DNA from: Flavobacterium xueshanense
GTDB taxonomy: Bacteria > Bacteroidota > Bacteroidia > Flavobacteriales > Flavobacteriaceae
Length of the DNA stretch: 64,000 bases
Direction: 5' to 3'
NCBI RefSeq assembly: GCF_900112975.1
Contig: NZ_FONQ01000001.1
Span: 434,001-498,000, forward strand
Shown: positions 40,872 to 49,997 of the stretch, one piece after another
How positions within the stretch are numbered: position 1 is the first letter of the stretch
Layout of the letters: each line of letters starts with the position of its first letter
Program-made: the position numbers and the translations under genes
The notes under the pieces: generated by a model
Databases searched by the model: none
Told to the model about the DNA's origin: nothing
Seen by the model: only the letters and a program-made list of their open reading frames with translations

Positions 40872-41459
40872 TTACCAGATTTCACTTTCAACAATCATAG
40901 GAATAACTACTCCTATTATAAAGGCCGACATTACCAATGTCCAATCGCGTTTCGAAAATCTAAAAACGGTTTGAACAATATACGACAAGATCAAAACCAC
41001 AAAAACCACTACAATCTGAGCCGCTTCTATTCCCAACGCAAACTCGGACAATGGCAATATTTTAGAAATAGCATTACCGCCCAGAATCGATTTGAAATAA
41101 TTTGAAAATCCCAAACCATGAATAATCCCAAAGAAAAGCGTGATAAAAAATATCACATTTATACTTTCTTTCTTGCTTGATTTTCCTGCCGTAAAAAGAT
41201 TAAACAACGCCGTTATGAGTATCGTAATTGGAATCAGCAACTCGACCACATTTACTTTTATGGCAATTATTTCAAAAACCGAAAGCATTAAAGCCATTGT
41301 GTGACCAATGGTAAAAAGGGTAACCAAAAGCACAACTCGCTTCCAATCCTTGAAAGAGAAAGGAACTGCTAATGCTATTAAAAACAAAACATGGTCATAA
41401 GCATGAATATTTAAAACGTGTTTTAATCCTATTTGAAAGTAAATCCAAAATTCTGACAT
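40872..41459 (-). CDS. HupE/UreJ family membrane protein
   Basis: The 195-residue protein has about six membrane segments and the family histidine-rich signatures: LKHVLNIHAYDHVLFLIAL, LFTIGHTMALML and FGIIHGLGFSNYF. HupE/UreJ members are nickel or cobalt permeases. No urease or hydrogenase genes are nearby, so the metal and purpose are open. It is the first gene of a run with dCMP deaminase and the S41 protease. Confidence 0.9.
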   Translation of the reverse strand: MSEFWIYFQIGLKHVLNIHAYDHVLFLIALAVPFSFKDWKRVVLLVTLFTIGHTMALMLSVFEIIAIKVNVVELLIPITILITALFNLFTAGKSSKKESINVIFFITLFFGIIHGLGFSNYFKSILGGNAISKILPLSEFALGIEAAQIVVVFVVLILSYIVQTVFRFSKRDWTLVMSAFIIGVVIPMIVESEIW

Positions 41460-41639
41460 CGGTAATTAATTAGGTTGATAAAGGGGTTGTAAACTTACGA
41501 TTAATTTTGAAAATGATTGATTTGATTATTTAAATAAATACATTTCAAAAGACATCTAAAGCAAAGAAAAAATATAAAAAAAATAAAAATTATTAATTTA
41601 AAAATAGATTTATCTTTGTAAGATATAAAACCAATAATT

Positions 41640-42071
41640 ATGTCATTTTCAGATTTATTTGATAGCGAATTCAAGCAAAGAAATAAAGGCCATTTTGCAT
41701 CAATTGTCCGTGTAGCACTTACTGACGAGAAATTTTCTCCAGAAGAAAAAGCATTTTTAGACAAACTGGCAGTTCGATTAGAAATTTCTTCCGCAGAATA
41801 TGAGGAAATTTTAGAGAATCCTTTAAAATACCCAATCAATCCTCCTTATTTGTACGAACAAAGAATAGAGCGCTTGTATGATTTAGCCCGAATCGTTCAC
41901 GTTGATCATCATTTAGGTGAGAAACAAGAGCTGATGCTGAGAAAAATTGGTGTTGGTTTAGGGTTTAACACTGAAAATGTGAATTACATCGTAGATAAAG
42001 CACTGATATTAGTAGAAAAAGAAGTTGATTCGGACACTTTTCTTTTCGAAATGAAAAACATGAACAAGTAA
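41640..42071 (+). CDS. TerB-like helical protein
   Basis: The 143-residue protein is all-helical and resembles the TerB/DjlA N-terminal domain: IVRVALTDEKFSPEEKAFLDKLAVRLEIS, then LYDLARIVHVDHHLGEKQELMLRKIGVGLGF, with acidic residues at the positions that bind metal in TerB. No other tellurite-resistance genes are near. It is a single gene with a strong terminator. Confidence 0.8.
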   Translation: MSFSDLFDSEFKQRNKGHFASIVRVALTDEKFSPEEKAFLDKLAVRLEISSAEYEEILENPLKYPINPPYLYEQRIERLYDLARIVHVDHHLGEKQELMLRKIGVGLGFNTENVNYIVDKALILVEKEVDSDTFLFEMKNMNK

Positions 42072-42083
42072 TTACAAAGCATA

Positions 42084-42119
42084 CGAAAAAAGCTCTCAGA
42101 AATCTGAGAGCTTTTTTTA
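42084..42119. terminator. Bidirectional terminator between TerB-like gene and fbp
   Basis: AAAAAAGCTCTCAG and CTGAGAGCTTTTTT pair perfectly around AAAT, between two convergent stop codons. Confidence 0.93.
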
Positions 42120-42131
42120 TAAACCTGAATT

Positions 42132-43151
42132 TTAGTATTTGCTTAATTTAGCTTCATGCATAAATTCTTCCGCTTTTTCTACCATGTTGTAGCTTCCGCA
42201 AAAGAACGGCACCCTTTCATGTAATTCTGTCGGTTCAATTTCCATGATTCTGTTAAATCCGTCAGAAGCCTTTCCTCCGGCTTGTTCAGCAATAAAAGCT
42301 AATGGATTGCATTCATACAACAATCGTAATTTTCCTTTTGATGCTTTGGAACTTGTTGGATAAATATAAATTCCGCCTTTAATCATATTTCTGTGAATAT
42401 CCGAAACCAAACTTCCTATATAACGTGATGTGTAAGGTCTATCATCTTCTTCTGACTGGCAGTATTTAATATAATCTTTTACTCCTTGCGGAAAATGAAC
42501 ATAATTCCCTTCGTTGATGGAATAAATATGACCATCTGTTGGAAACTTCATTTTTGGATGCGATAAATAAAAGGTTCCAATGGCCGGATTCAGCGTAAAT
42601 CCATTGACGCCGTGTCCTGTTGTATAAACTAACATTGTCGATGTACCGTAAATTACATATCCTGCTGCAACCTGGTTGATTCCTGGCTGTAAAAAATCTT
42701 CAAGGGTAACTGGAGTTCCTATTGGAGTAATTCTTCTATAAACCGAAAATATAGTTCCAACCGAAACATTTACATCAATATTTGATGAACCGTCAAGCGG
42801 ATCCATTAGCACTACGTACTTATTATTATGGCTGTTATCACTTCCTTCTACGGTGATGAAATCATCATTTTCTTCAGAGGCAATGCCACAAACAATTTCA
42901 CGATTGATTAAAGTTTGAATGAAAACTTCATTGGCATAAACATCAAGTTTTTGTTGATCTTCACCTTGTATATTCTGTTCTCCGGCTGCCCCAACAATGT
43001 CAACTAATCCTGCTTTGTTTACTTTATAATTGACTACTTTGGCAGCCAATCGGATGGAGTTAATGATTCGGGATAATTCGCCTGACGAATATTGAAAAGC
43101 GTTTTGATTTTCAATAATAAATTCTCCTAGTGTTTTGTTGCGTTCTTCCAT
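42132..43151 (-). CDS. fbp: Fructose-1,6-bisphosphatase class I
   Basis: The 339-residue enzyme hydrolyses fructose-1,6-bisphosphate in gluconeogenesis. Metal and substrate motifs are [71 protein letters not shown] and [17 protein letters not shown]. Length and motif order are normal for the class I bacterial form. It has no visible operon partner. Confidence 0.97.
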   Translation of the reverse strand: MEERNKTLGEFIIENQNAFQYSSGELSRIINSIRLAAKVVNYKVNKAGLVDIVGAAGEQNIQGEDQQKLDVYANEVFIQTLINREIVCGIASEENDDFITVEGSDNSHNNKYVVLMDPLDGSSNIDVNVSVGTIFSVYRRITPIGTPVTLEDFLQPGINQVAAGYVIYGTSTMLVYTTGHGVNGFTLNPAIGTFYLSHPKMKFPTDGHIYSINEGNYVHFPQGVKDYIKYCQSEEDDRPYTSRYIGSLVSDIHRNMIKGGIYIYPTSSKASKGKLRLLYECNPLAFIAEQAGGKASDGFNRIMEIEPTELHERVPFFCGSYNMVEKAEEFMHEAKLSKY

Positions 43152-43241
43152 TACGAAATCGATGTAGTTAATTTGAAGTCACAAATATCGTTTTTTTTGT
43201 GAAAATGATTTGAATAAAATTTACTTAGTTTACCAGTATTG

Positions 43242-43300
43242 TATATTTGCTGAATAAACCACAAAATTAATACGTAAAAATGCAATTTTATTGCATTTTT
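43242..43300 (+). promoter_or_regulatory. Promoter and leader hairpin of the acetyltransferase-aspartate kinase operon
   Basis: TATATTTG (43242-43249) gives an expected transcript start near 43256. From 43276 to 43300 AAAAATGCAA and TTGCATTTTT pair around TTTTA. The stem ends in a U run 21 nt before the first ATG, a terminator-like structure in the leader. Confidence 0.5.
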
Positions 43301-43321
43301 GAACCATTAAAATAAAAATTT

Positions 43322-43828
43322 ATGAATATTCGAAGAGGAAATCCGCAAGACATGCAAGCCGTTTTAGGCCTTATTCAAGAATTAGCTGCATTTGAAAAAG
43401 AACCAGATGCTGTTCTTGTAACTGTTGACGATTTAATTCGGGATGGTTTTGGTCCTGTTCCTTTATTTCATGTTTTTGTTGCCGAAGTGGATGATGACAC
43501 GAGCGACAGCGAACAGCCGAAGCAAATAGTAGGTATCGCATTATGGTATTACCGCTTTTCAACTTGGAAAGGAAAAACAATTCATTTAGAGGATTTAGTG
43601 GTAAAAGACAAAATGCGAGGAACCGGACTTGGATATGCGTTATATTCTGAAATTTTAAAACAAGCGAAAAAAGATCAGGTTCGAAGAGTGGAATGGAATG
43701 TGTTAGACTGGAATACACCGGCAATCGAATTCTATGAAAAATCAGGTGCAAAAGTGCTTCGAGATTGGTATGTGGTACAAATGGACGAAATAGGAATCAA
43801 CCATTTCGTGAAAGATAAATTAAAATAA
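43322..43828 (+). CDS. GNAT family N-acetyltransferase with an in-frame repeat insertion
   Basis: The 168-residue protein has the GNAT fold: MNIRRGNPQDMQAVLGLIQELAAFEKEP, HLEDLVVKDKMRGTGLGYALYSEIL with the acetyl-CoA-binding R-x-x-G-x-G motif, and WNTPAIEFYEKSGAKVL. It resembles diamine (spermidine/spermine) acetyltransferase-type members. Residues 59-69 (DTSDSEQPKQI) lie in a beta-turn and come from the coding repeat also seen at 18628. It leads an operon with aspartate kinase 29 bp downstream. Confidence 0.92.
   Translation: MNIRRGNPQDMQAVLGLIQELAAFEKEPDAVLVTVDDLIRDGFGPVPLFHVFVAEVDDDTSDSEQPKQIVGIALWYYRFSTWKGKTIHLEDLVVKDKMRGTGLGYALYSEILKQAKKDQVRRVEWNVLDWNTPAIEFYEKSGAKVLRDWYVVQMDEIGINHFVKDKLK
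43496..43527 (+). repeat. In-frame coding repeat, copy 2 (SDSEQPK peptide)
   Basis: It contains CGAGCGACAGCGAACAGCCG and continues into GAAG. It is read in the same frame as copy 1 at 18628-18659 and falls in a loop between two beta strands of the acetyltransferase. Confidence 0.8.
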
Positions 43829-43857
43829 AGCATAAAGAACAATTTTTGTTTAAAACT

Positions 43858-45114
43858 ATGAGAATATTCAAATTTGGAGGAGCTTCTGTAAAAGATGCCG
43901 CAGGAATTAAAAACGTATATGAAGTTTTACAAAAAGTGGGATACGAAGATGTATTGTTGGTCGTTTCTGCAATGGGAAAAACGACGAATGGATTGGAAAT
44001 TGTCATAAAAAATTATTTCGACAAATCGGCTGAATTAAATTCATCTGTCCAGGAAGTCAAAAAATACCACAATCAAATTTTGATGGATTTATTTGAAGAT
44101 GACAAAAATGAAGTTTTTGCCGCTATAAATACACAATTTACTGATTTAGAATATTTCTTGGCACACAATAAATCTCCCAATTATAATTTTGTTTACGACC
44201 AAATTGTAAGTTACGGAGAATTAATTTCGACTACTATTCTGAGTCATTTCATGAATTTCATGGGCATAAAAACGCAATGGCTAGACGTTCGTAATTTCAT
44301 AAAAACAGACGCAAATTATAGAGATGCCGAAGTGGATTGGGAATTGACGCAAAAAAATATTGCCAAAAACGTAAAACGAAAAATACTGAACATCACACAA
44401 GGTTTCTTGGGTTCAGATGAGAATAATTTCACTACCACTTTGGGTCGTGAAGGGTCCGATTATACTGCTGCGATTTTTGCATATTGCTTAAATGCCGAAA
44501 GCGTAACTATCTGGAAAGATGTACCCGGCGTAATGAATGCCGACCCAAGATATTTTGAAAATGCCAGTTTATTAAATCAAATTTCCTATCGCGAAGCCAT
44601 TGAATTAGCTTTTTACGGCGCAACAGTTATTCACCCAAAAACGTTGCAGCCTTTACAGAAAAAGGAAATTCCTTTATATGTGAAATCATTTATAAACCCA
44701 TTATTGAAAGGAACAAGTGTTGCTAAAGGTGTCGATTTAGAACCGTATCTGCCTTGTTTTATTGTCAAAAGAAACCAACTTTTAATTTCGCTTTCCTCAA
44801 TAGATTTCTCTTTCATCATGGAAGAAAACATCAGTGAGATTTTTGCATTGTTTCACCGATTCAAAATAAAAGTAAACTTAATTCAGAATTCTGCAATTAG
44901 TTTCTCTGTATGTGTGGAAGATAAATTTGATACTTTTAAAGCATTGAATGCCATTTTATCTAAAAAATTCAAAGTTGAGTTTAATGAAAATGTCACTTTA
45001 TATACCATTAGACATTTCGATGACAAAGCAACGCAAACTGTCGAAGAAAACAAAATTGTCTTATTGAAACAAGTCAGTCGTGAAACCATGCAAGTCGTGA
45101 CAAAAGAAGTTTAA
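43858..45114 (+). CDS. Aspartate kinase (monofunctional)
   Basis: I start at the ATG at 43858 (MRIFKFGGASVKDAAGIKNV); a TTG four codons earlier is less likely. The 418-residue protein has the kinase motifs KFGGASVKDA, VVSAMGKTTN, GFLGSDENNFTTTLGREGSDYTAA and VWKDVPGVMNADPR-type sequence (IWKDVPGVMNADPRYF). The C-terminal about 110 residues form weak ACT domains (LISLSSIDFSFIMEENISEIFALFHRF). It makes aspartyl phosphate for Lys, Met and Thr synthesis. The leader hairpin at 43276-43300 may regulate it. Confidence 0.95.
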   Translation: MRIFKFGGASVKDAAGIKNVYEVLQKVGYEDVLLVVSAMGKTTNGLEIVIKNYFDKSAELNSSVQEVKKYHNQILMDLFEDDKNEVFAAINTQFTDLEYFLAHNKSPNYNFVYDQIVSYGELISTTILSHFMNFMGIKTQWLDVRNFIKTDANYRDAEVDWELTQKNIAKNVKRKILNITQGFLGSDENNFTTTLGREGSDYTAAIFAYCLNAESVTIWKDVPGVMNADPRYFENASLLNQISYREAIELAFYGATVIHPKTLQPLQKKEIPLYVKSFINPLLKGTSVAKGVDLEPYLPCFIVKRNQLLISLSSIDFSFIMEENISEIFALFHRFKIKVNLIQNSAISFSVCVEDKFDTFKALNAILSKKFKVEFNENVTLYTIRHFDDKATQTVEENKIVLLKQVSRETMQVVTKEV

Positions 45115-45133
45115 AAACTGTTTAATACTATTG

Positions 45134-45173
45134 AAAAATGGGAATCAAAATTAAATTTTGATTCCCATTTTTT
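45134..45173 (+). terminator. Terminator of the aspartate kinase operon
   Basis: AAATGGGAATCAAAATT and AATTTTGATTCCCATTT pair in a long perfect stem with a very short loop, then T run, 20 bp past the stop. Confidence 0.93.
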
Positions 45174-45277
45174 GTTGCTAAAAGTATAAATACAAAAGCT
45201 TAAATGGAGAATATGTTTATTTATGTATCGGCTGATTTTCTGATTAACCCATATTCTAATTATCGAATTATAAATAC

Positions 45278-45285
45278 TACTTTTG
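45278..45285 (+). promoter_or_regulatory. Predicted -7 promoter element of the large outer-membrane protein gene
   Basis: TACTTTTG matches TAnnTTTG 22 bp before the ATG at 45308. Confidence 0.45.
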
Positions 45286-45307
45286 ATACTTTCGAGTTAT
45301 AATATTT

Positions 45308-48300
45308 ATGTTGAAAAAATTACTTTTTTGGATTGTAATAAGCTGTTTTTCTGGGCTCCATGCCCAGGAAATGAATTCGCTGTACAAAACCAAAAAAATC
45401 CTTCCCTCAAGCGACACGATTTATATTGAAAAAGAAAGTATTAATTCCAGTTTTTTCAAATTGCTTGACGCCAATAGCAAGCGAATCGACAGCACATTAT
45501 TTAAAATAAATTTCGAAAAAGGCACGCTACTTTTAAAGGAAAACAGCAATTTTAGCTCCGATTCACTTACAATACAGTATCTAAAGTTTCCGGCAATATT
45601 AACTCAAGAATACCATATTTACGACTCCAGCCGAGTAGTCAGTAATGAGGCAGGAACTGGAAATTTATACAAAATTGAAGAAAAAAACATAAACAAAAAT
45701 GTGCCTTTTGACGGATTGAATACTTCCGGGAGCATTACGCGTGGCTTGACGATTGGAAACAATCAAAATGCGGTTTTGAACTCCAATTTAGATTTACAAA
45801 TCACAGGGAAAATTTCCGAAAAAGTAAGTTTGAGAGCCTCCATCCAAGACAGTAATATTCCGTTGCAGGACGGCGGCTATTCTCAAAAACTGGATCAGTT
45901 TGACAATGTATTCATGGAATTGTTCAGCGAGGACTGGAATATTCGAGCGGGCGATATCTTTCTGGAAAACAAGAAAACCCAATTCCTGAATTTCAACAAA
46001 AAAGTACAGGGACTGGCGACAAATTTCAACTTTGGAACCGAAGAAAACAAAACAAATGTATTTGCGTCAGCGGCATTAGTTCGAGGACAATATGCCAAAA
46101 GTAATTTTGTGGGACAAGAGGGCAATCAAGGTCCATACAAATTAAAAGGACAAAATGGCGAATTGTATGTTCTGGTGGTTTCAGGTTCAGAACGGGTTTA
46201 TGTAAATGGCATTTTATTAAAACGTGGCGAAAACAATGATTATACAATAGATTACAACGCCGGTGAAATTGTATTTACGCCACTTTTTACTATCACTTCC
46301 GAAATGCGAATTGCTATCGAATATCAATACTCCGATCGAAATTATACCCGCTTTGTAACTTACGCCGGAGCCACGCATGAAAATGAAAAATGGAGTTTTG
46401 GTGGCTATTTATATTCGGAAAACGACTTGAAAAATCAACCGTTACAACAAAACCTTTCAGAGGAACAAGCCCAGATATTGGTGAATTCCGGAGACAATCC
46501 AAGTTTGATGACTGCACCTTCAGCCTATTCTGACACTTACTCCGAAAATAAAGTGCTGTATCGAAAAACGCTAGTTAATGCCGTAGAAATTTTCGAATAT
46601 TCGAATGACGCACAACAAGAGTTATTCAATGTCCGATTCACTTTGGTAGGAACCAATAGCGGGAATTATATTTTGACCAATGCAGCAAAAATCACCCGAG
46701 TTTACGAATACATTGTTCCTATAAACGGGATTTCGCAAGGAAATTACGAACCCATAATTCAACTTATTGCGCCAACGAAGATACAAGTCGCCACCTTTTT
46801 AGGGAAATTTAAACCCACTGAAAAAACAGCTGTAGATTTTGAAATTGGCATCAGCAACAATGATAAAAATTTATTTTCGACCATTGATGATGCGAATAAC
46901 AAAGGTTTGGCTGGAAAAATAAATGCCAAACAACGGCTTTTTTCAAAAAAATGGCAGATGGATGCTTTCGCTAATTATCAATTTATTCAGAACAATTTCA
47001 AGTCTGTGGAACGGCTTTATAATGTCGAATTTGACAGGGACTGGAACTTAGGAACTGCAGGTATTGGAAATCAAAGTTTATTAGTTTCCGGATTGCGATT
47101 GGATTTAAATCCAAAACCAAAATCCACCAACAAAGGATTAGTATTGTATCAATTTGAAAAACTGGATTTCTCCGAAAATTTTTCGGGTAGCAGGCATGTT
47201 TTAAATGGTTTGTTTCGAATAAAAAATTGGACTTTTCAAAACCAAGGCAGTTTTTTAAACAGCGATGCAAATATTTTATCTTCCAAATTTTTAAGAAACC
47301 AGTCTCAAATGCGTTTTCACTTCGATAAAAATTGGGTTGGTTCCAGTTTGCGATTAGAGGATAATCAGGAAAAAGACAAAGTCACAAATCAGTTTTCGGC
47401 TTTAAGCCAAAAATTTACAGAGTACGGTTTTTTTACTGGAAGAGGAGACAGCACGAAAGTTTTTGTAGAATTGGGTTATCTTAGAAGAACCAATGACAGC
47501 TTACAATCCCGAAGTGTCGGGAGTTTGATTCAGCGCGTAAATTCCTCCCAGACTTTTATGCTGAAATCAAAATTAATACAAACCAATAAAAGTGATTTGT
47601 CCCTTTATGCCAATTACAGAATTTTGGAATTTGTGGACGCTACACGAAAAAAAGAACCAACATTGAATTCCAGAATCGTGTACACGGACCGTTTTTTCAA
47701 TCAATTAATCCAAAGCACAACGGTTTACGAGACGAATTCAGGAACCATTCCGCAACAGGAATTTACCTATCTGGAAGTACCGGCCGGACAGGGCGTTTAC
47801 ACTTGGAATGATTACAACGACAATGGAATTCAGGAATTACAGGAGTTTGAAGTCGCTCCGTTTATCGATCAGGCGAAATTTATCCGGGTGTTTTTACACA
47901 ATCGGATTTATATAAAAACACATCAAAATAAGTTCTCTCAATCCGTAACCTTAAACCCAAATCAATGGCAAAATGAGAAAGGAATAAAAAAATTACTTTC
48001 TTATTTCTACAATCAAACCGCTTTTATAATCGACCGAAAAACGAGAAGTGACGGAGCTAATTTTGAATTAAATCCGTTTAGCGGCTCCAATGAAAATGTG
48101 CTGGGACTGAATTCCAGTTTAAGAAACAGTTTGTTTTACAATCGAGGGAAACAAAACCATTCGATTACCTATTCTTATCTTCAAAATAAAACGAAAAACT
48201 TATTGTCCATAGGTTCGCAGGAAGCTACCAACAATTCCCATCAATTGCAGTACAACCATTTATACCAGAAAAGCTGGCTGTTTGGTTTTTTTGCCAAAAC

Positions 48301-48751
48301 GATTCAAACCACCGTTCAATCGGAGAATTTCCCTGAGAAAAACTTCGACATCACTGGTCATCAATTGGCTCCAAAAATCAGTTATTTGTTTTCCAAAAGT
48401 ACCAGTTGGGATATCTTTTATGAATTACAAAAGAAAGACAATCAAATTGGCGTAGCGGAAACGCTGCTGCAAAATCGCTTTGGGACTGCCTTTTCTTATG
48501 CAGGAACTAAAAAGTTTACGATGAATGGAGAGGTTTCTTTTTACCAAAATAAGTTCGAAGGAAATGAATTCTCTTCCGTAGGATTTCAAATGCTGGAAGG
48601 ATTACAAACGGGTCAAAACTTGACGTGGAGATTGCTTTTGCAAAAAAATATCACACAATTTTTAGATATAAACGTTAATTACCAAGGTCGAAAAAGCGAA
48701 ACAAGCCAAGCCATTCATACTGGAAACGTGCAATTAAGAGCTTATTTTTAA
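45308..48751 (+). CDS. Large outer-membrane beta-barrel protein, conserved in Bacteroidetes, function unknown
   Basis: The 1147-residue protein has a signal peptide (KLLFWIVISCFSGLHA) and is beta-rich throughout. The N-terminal 120 residues look like a soluble beta domain (IEKESINSSFFKLLDANSKRID). From residue 135 the sequence GSITRGLTIGNNQNAVLNSN and LQITGKISEKVSLRASIQDSN starts repeated antiparallel strands. EVAPF preceded by NDYNDNGIQELQEF resembles a calcium-loop signature near residue 840. The end VQLRAYF has the terminal aromatic of outer-membrane barrels. I do not recognise a named family and see no TonB plug or peptidase domain. Confidence 0.8.
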   Translation: MLKKLLFWIVISCFSGLHAQEMNSLYKTKKILPSSDTIYIEKESINSSFFKLLDANSKRIDSTLFKINFEKGTLLLKENSNFSSDSLTIQYLKFPAILTQEYHIYDSSRVVSNEAGTGNLYKIEEKNINKNVPFDGLNTSGSITRGLTIGNNQNAVLNSNLDLQITGKISEKVSLRASIQDSNIPLQDGGYSQKLDQFDNVFMELFSEDWNIRAGDIFLENKKTQFLNFNKKVQGLATNFNFGTEENKTNVFASAALVRGQYAKSNFVGQEGNQGPYKLKGQNGELYVLVVSGSERVYVNGILLKRGENNDYTIDYNAGEIVFTPLFTITSEMRIAIEYQYSDRNYTRFVTYAGATHENEKWSFGGYLYSENDLKNQPLQQNLSEEQAQILVNSGDNPSLMTAPSAYSDTYSENKVLYRKTLVNAVEIFEYSNDAQQELFNVRFTLVGTNSGNYILTNAAKITRVYEYIVPINGISQGNYEPIIQLIAPTKIQVATFLGKFKPTEKTAVDFEIGISNNDKNLFSTIDDANNKGLAGKINAKQRLFSKKWQMDAFANYQFIQNNFKSVERLYNVEFDRDWNLGTAGIGNQSLLVSGLRLDLNPKPKSTNKGLVLYQFEKLDFSENFSGSRHVLNGLFRIKNWTFQNQGSFLNSDANILSSKFLRNQSQMRFHFDKNWVGSSLRLEDNQEKDKVTNQFSALSQKFTEYGFFTGRGDSTKVFVELGYLRRTNDSLQSRSVGSLIQRVNSSQTFMLKSKLIQTNKSDLSLYANYRILEFVDATRKKEPTLNSRIVYTDRFFNQLIQSTTVYETNSGTIPQQEFTYLEVPAGQGVYTWNDYNDNGIQELQEFEVAPFIDQAKFIRVFLHNRIYIKTHQNKFSQSVTLNPNQWQNEKGIKKLLSYFYNQTAFIIDRKTRSDGANFELNPFSGSNENVLGLNSSLRNSLFYNRGKQNHSITYSYLQNKTKNLLSIGSQEATNNSHQLQYNHLYQKSWLFGFFAKTIQTTVQSENFPEKNFDITGHQLAPKISYLFSKSTSWDIFYELQKKDNQIGVAETLLQNRFGTAFSYAGTKKFTMNGEVSFYQNKFEGNEFSSVGFQMLEGLQTGQNLTWRLLLQKNITQFLDINVNYQGRKSETSQAIHTGNVQLRAYF

Positions 48752-48847
48752 TGAAATAATTTAATGGTTTGGTAATGCCTTAGAAATATGCGAAACGGGT
48801 TGATTGCCTAACTTTCACATTAAATACAACGAACCTACTTATTGCAC

Positions 48848-49915
48848 ATGGATTTGAAATTGGAACAAAAGACTATTTTAGTTGCACCTTTAAATTGGGG
48901 TTTAGGTCACGCTACACGATGCATTCCAATCATTAAAGCGCTATCAGAAAACAACTATATCCCAATAATTGCATCCGATGGGATTGCATTGGCATTGCTA
49001 AAAAAGGAATTTCCCAACATACAAACACTGGAACTTCCCTCTTACCAAATAGAATATGCAAAAAAAGGACAAAATTTCAAATGGAAATTATTAAAAAATA
49101 GTTTGAGAACCTTAAAAGCAGTTCGCCAAGAAAAGAAAATAATTGAAAACTGGATTGAAAAATATGCCATTGACGGCATTATTTCGGATAACAGATTGGG
49201 TGTTTTCGGTAGGAAAGTTCCCTCGGTGTATATCACGCATCAATTGAATGTATTGACAGGGAACACGACTTGGATTACAAGCAAAATCCATCAATATGTT
49301 ATTAATAAATACACTGAATGCTGGGTTCCGGATCATCCCGGCAATCTAAATCTTACTGGGAAACTAGGTCATATTGACAGCGTGAATACCAAAATCAAAT
49401 ATATTGGACCGGTAAGCAGACTGCAAAAGAAACTGTTGCCCAAAAAGTACGACTTGCTCGTGATTCTTTCGGGACCGGAACCTCAACGGGGATTATTAGA
49501 AAACCATTTAAAAAAAGAAATCGTTCGGTTCGAAGGAAATGTGATTTTTATTGAAGGAAACGTTGAATCTGAACAGAAAATTGTTGTAAAAGAAAATGTA
49601 ACCTATTATAATTTCATGAATTCAACAGCGCTGGAACAAGCTTTTAACGAAAGTGAAATGGTGCTTTGTCGTTCCGGTTATACCACAATAATGGATCTTG
49701 CAATCTTGAGAAAAAAGGCTTTTTTTATTCCCACACCCGGGCAATACGAACAGGAATATTTGGCTAAAAAATTAAAGAAAGAAGGCTTGGCTCCTTATTC
49801 GAATCAAAATGATTTCAGGATGGAAAACATTGAGGAAATTCAGGATTATAAAGGGCTACCAAGATTGGATTCTAAAATAGAATGGATGGATTTGTTTCAG
49901 GTTTTTAAAAAATAG
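48848..49915 (+). CDS. Glycosyltransferase of the GT28/MurG-like type
   Basis: I start at the ATG at 48848 (MDLKLEQKTILVAPLNWGLGHATRCIPIIKAL), 355 residues. GLGHATR is the GT-B N-terminal glycine-rich loop. The C-terminal half has the nucleotide-sugar site: LLVILSGPEPQRGLLE, FIEGNV, then SEMVLCRSGYTTIMDLAILRKKAFFIPTPGQYEQEYLAKKL. It is a cytosolic or membrane-associated sugar transferase. The acceptor is unknown. It lies 96 bp after the large outer-membrane protein gene. Confidence 0.88.
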   Translation: MDLKLEQKTILVAPLNWGLGHATRCIPIIKALSENNYIPIIASDGIALALLKKEFPNIQTLELPSYQIEYAKKGQNFKWKLLKNSLRTLKAVRQEKKIIENWIEKYAIDGIISDNRLGVFGRKVPSVYITHQLNVLTGNTTWITSKIHQYVINKYTECWVPDHPGNLNLTGKLGHIDSVNTKIKYIGPVSRLQKKLLPKKYDLLVILSGPEPQRGLLENHLKKEIVRFEGNVIFIEGNVESEQKIVVKENVTYYNFMNSTALEQAFNESEMVLCRSGYTTIMDLAILRKKAFFIPTPGQYEQEYLAKKLKKEGLAPYSNQNDFRMENIEEIQDYKGLPRLDSKIEWMDLFQVFKK

Positions 49916-49935
49916 TAAATTATTTTAAGCATAAT

Positions 49936-49967
49936 AAAAAAACCAATTCAGATGAATTGGTTTTTTA
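49936..49967. terminator. Bidirectional terminator
   Basis: AAAAACCAATTC and GAATTGGTTTTT pair around AGAT, between the convergent glycosyltransferase and histidine kinase genes. Confidence 0.92.
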
Positions 49968-49997
49968 AAATAGTAAATCTTTACAAGCTATATTTTC

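Noticed and set aside
41640..42071. Tellurite resistance operon
   Set aside because: Only a TerB-like domain is present, without TerC, TerD, TerA or TerZ.
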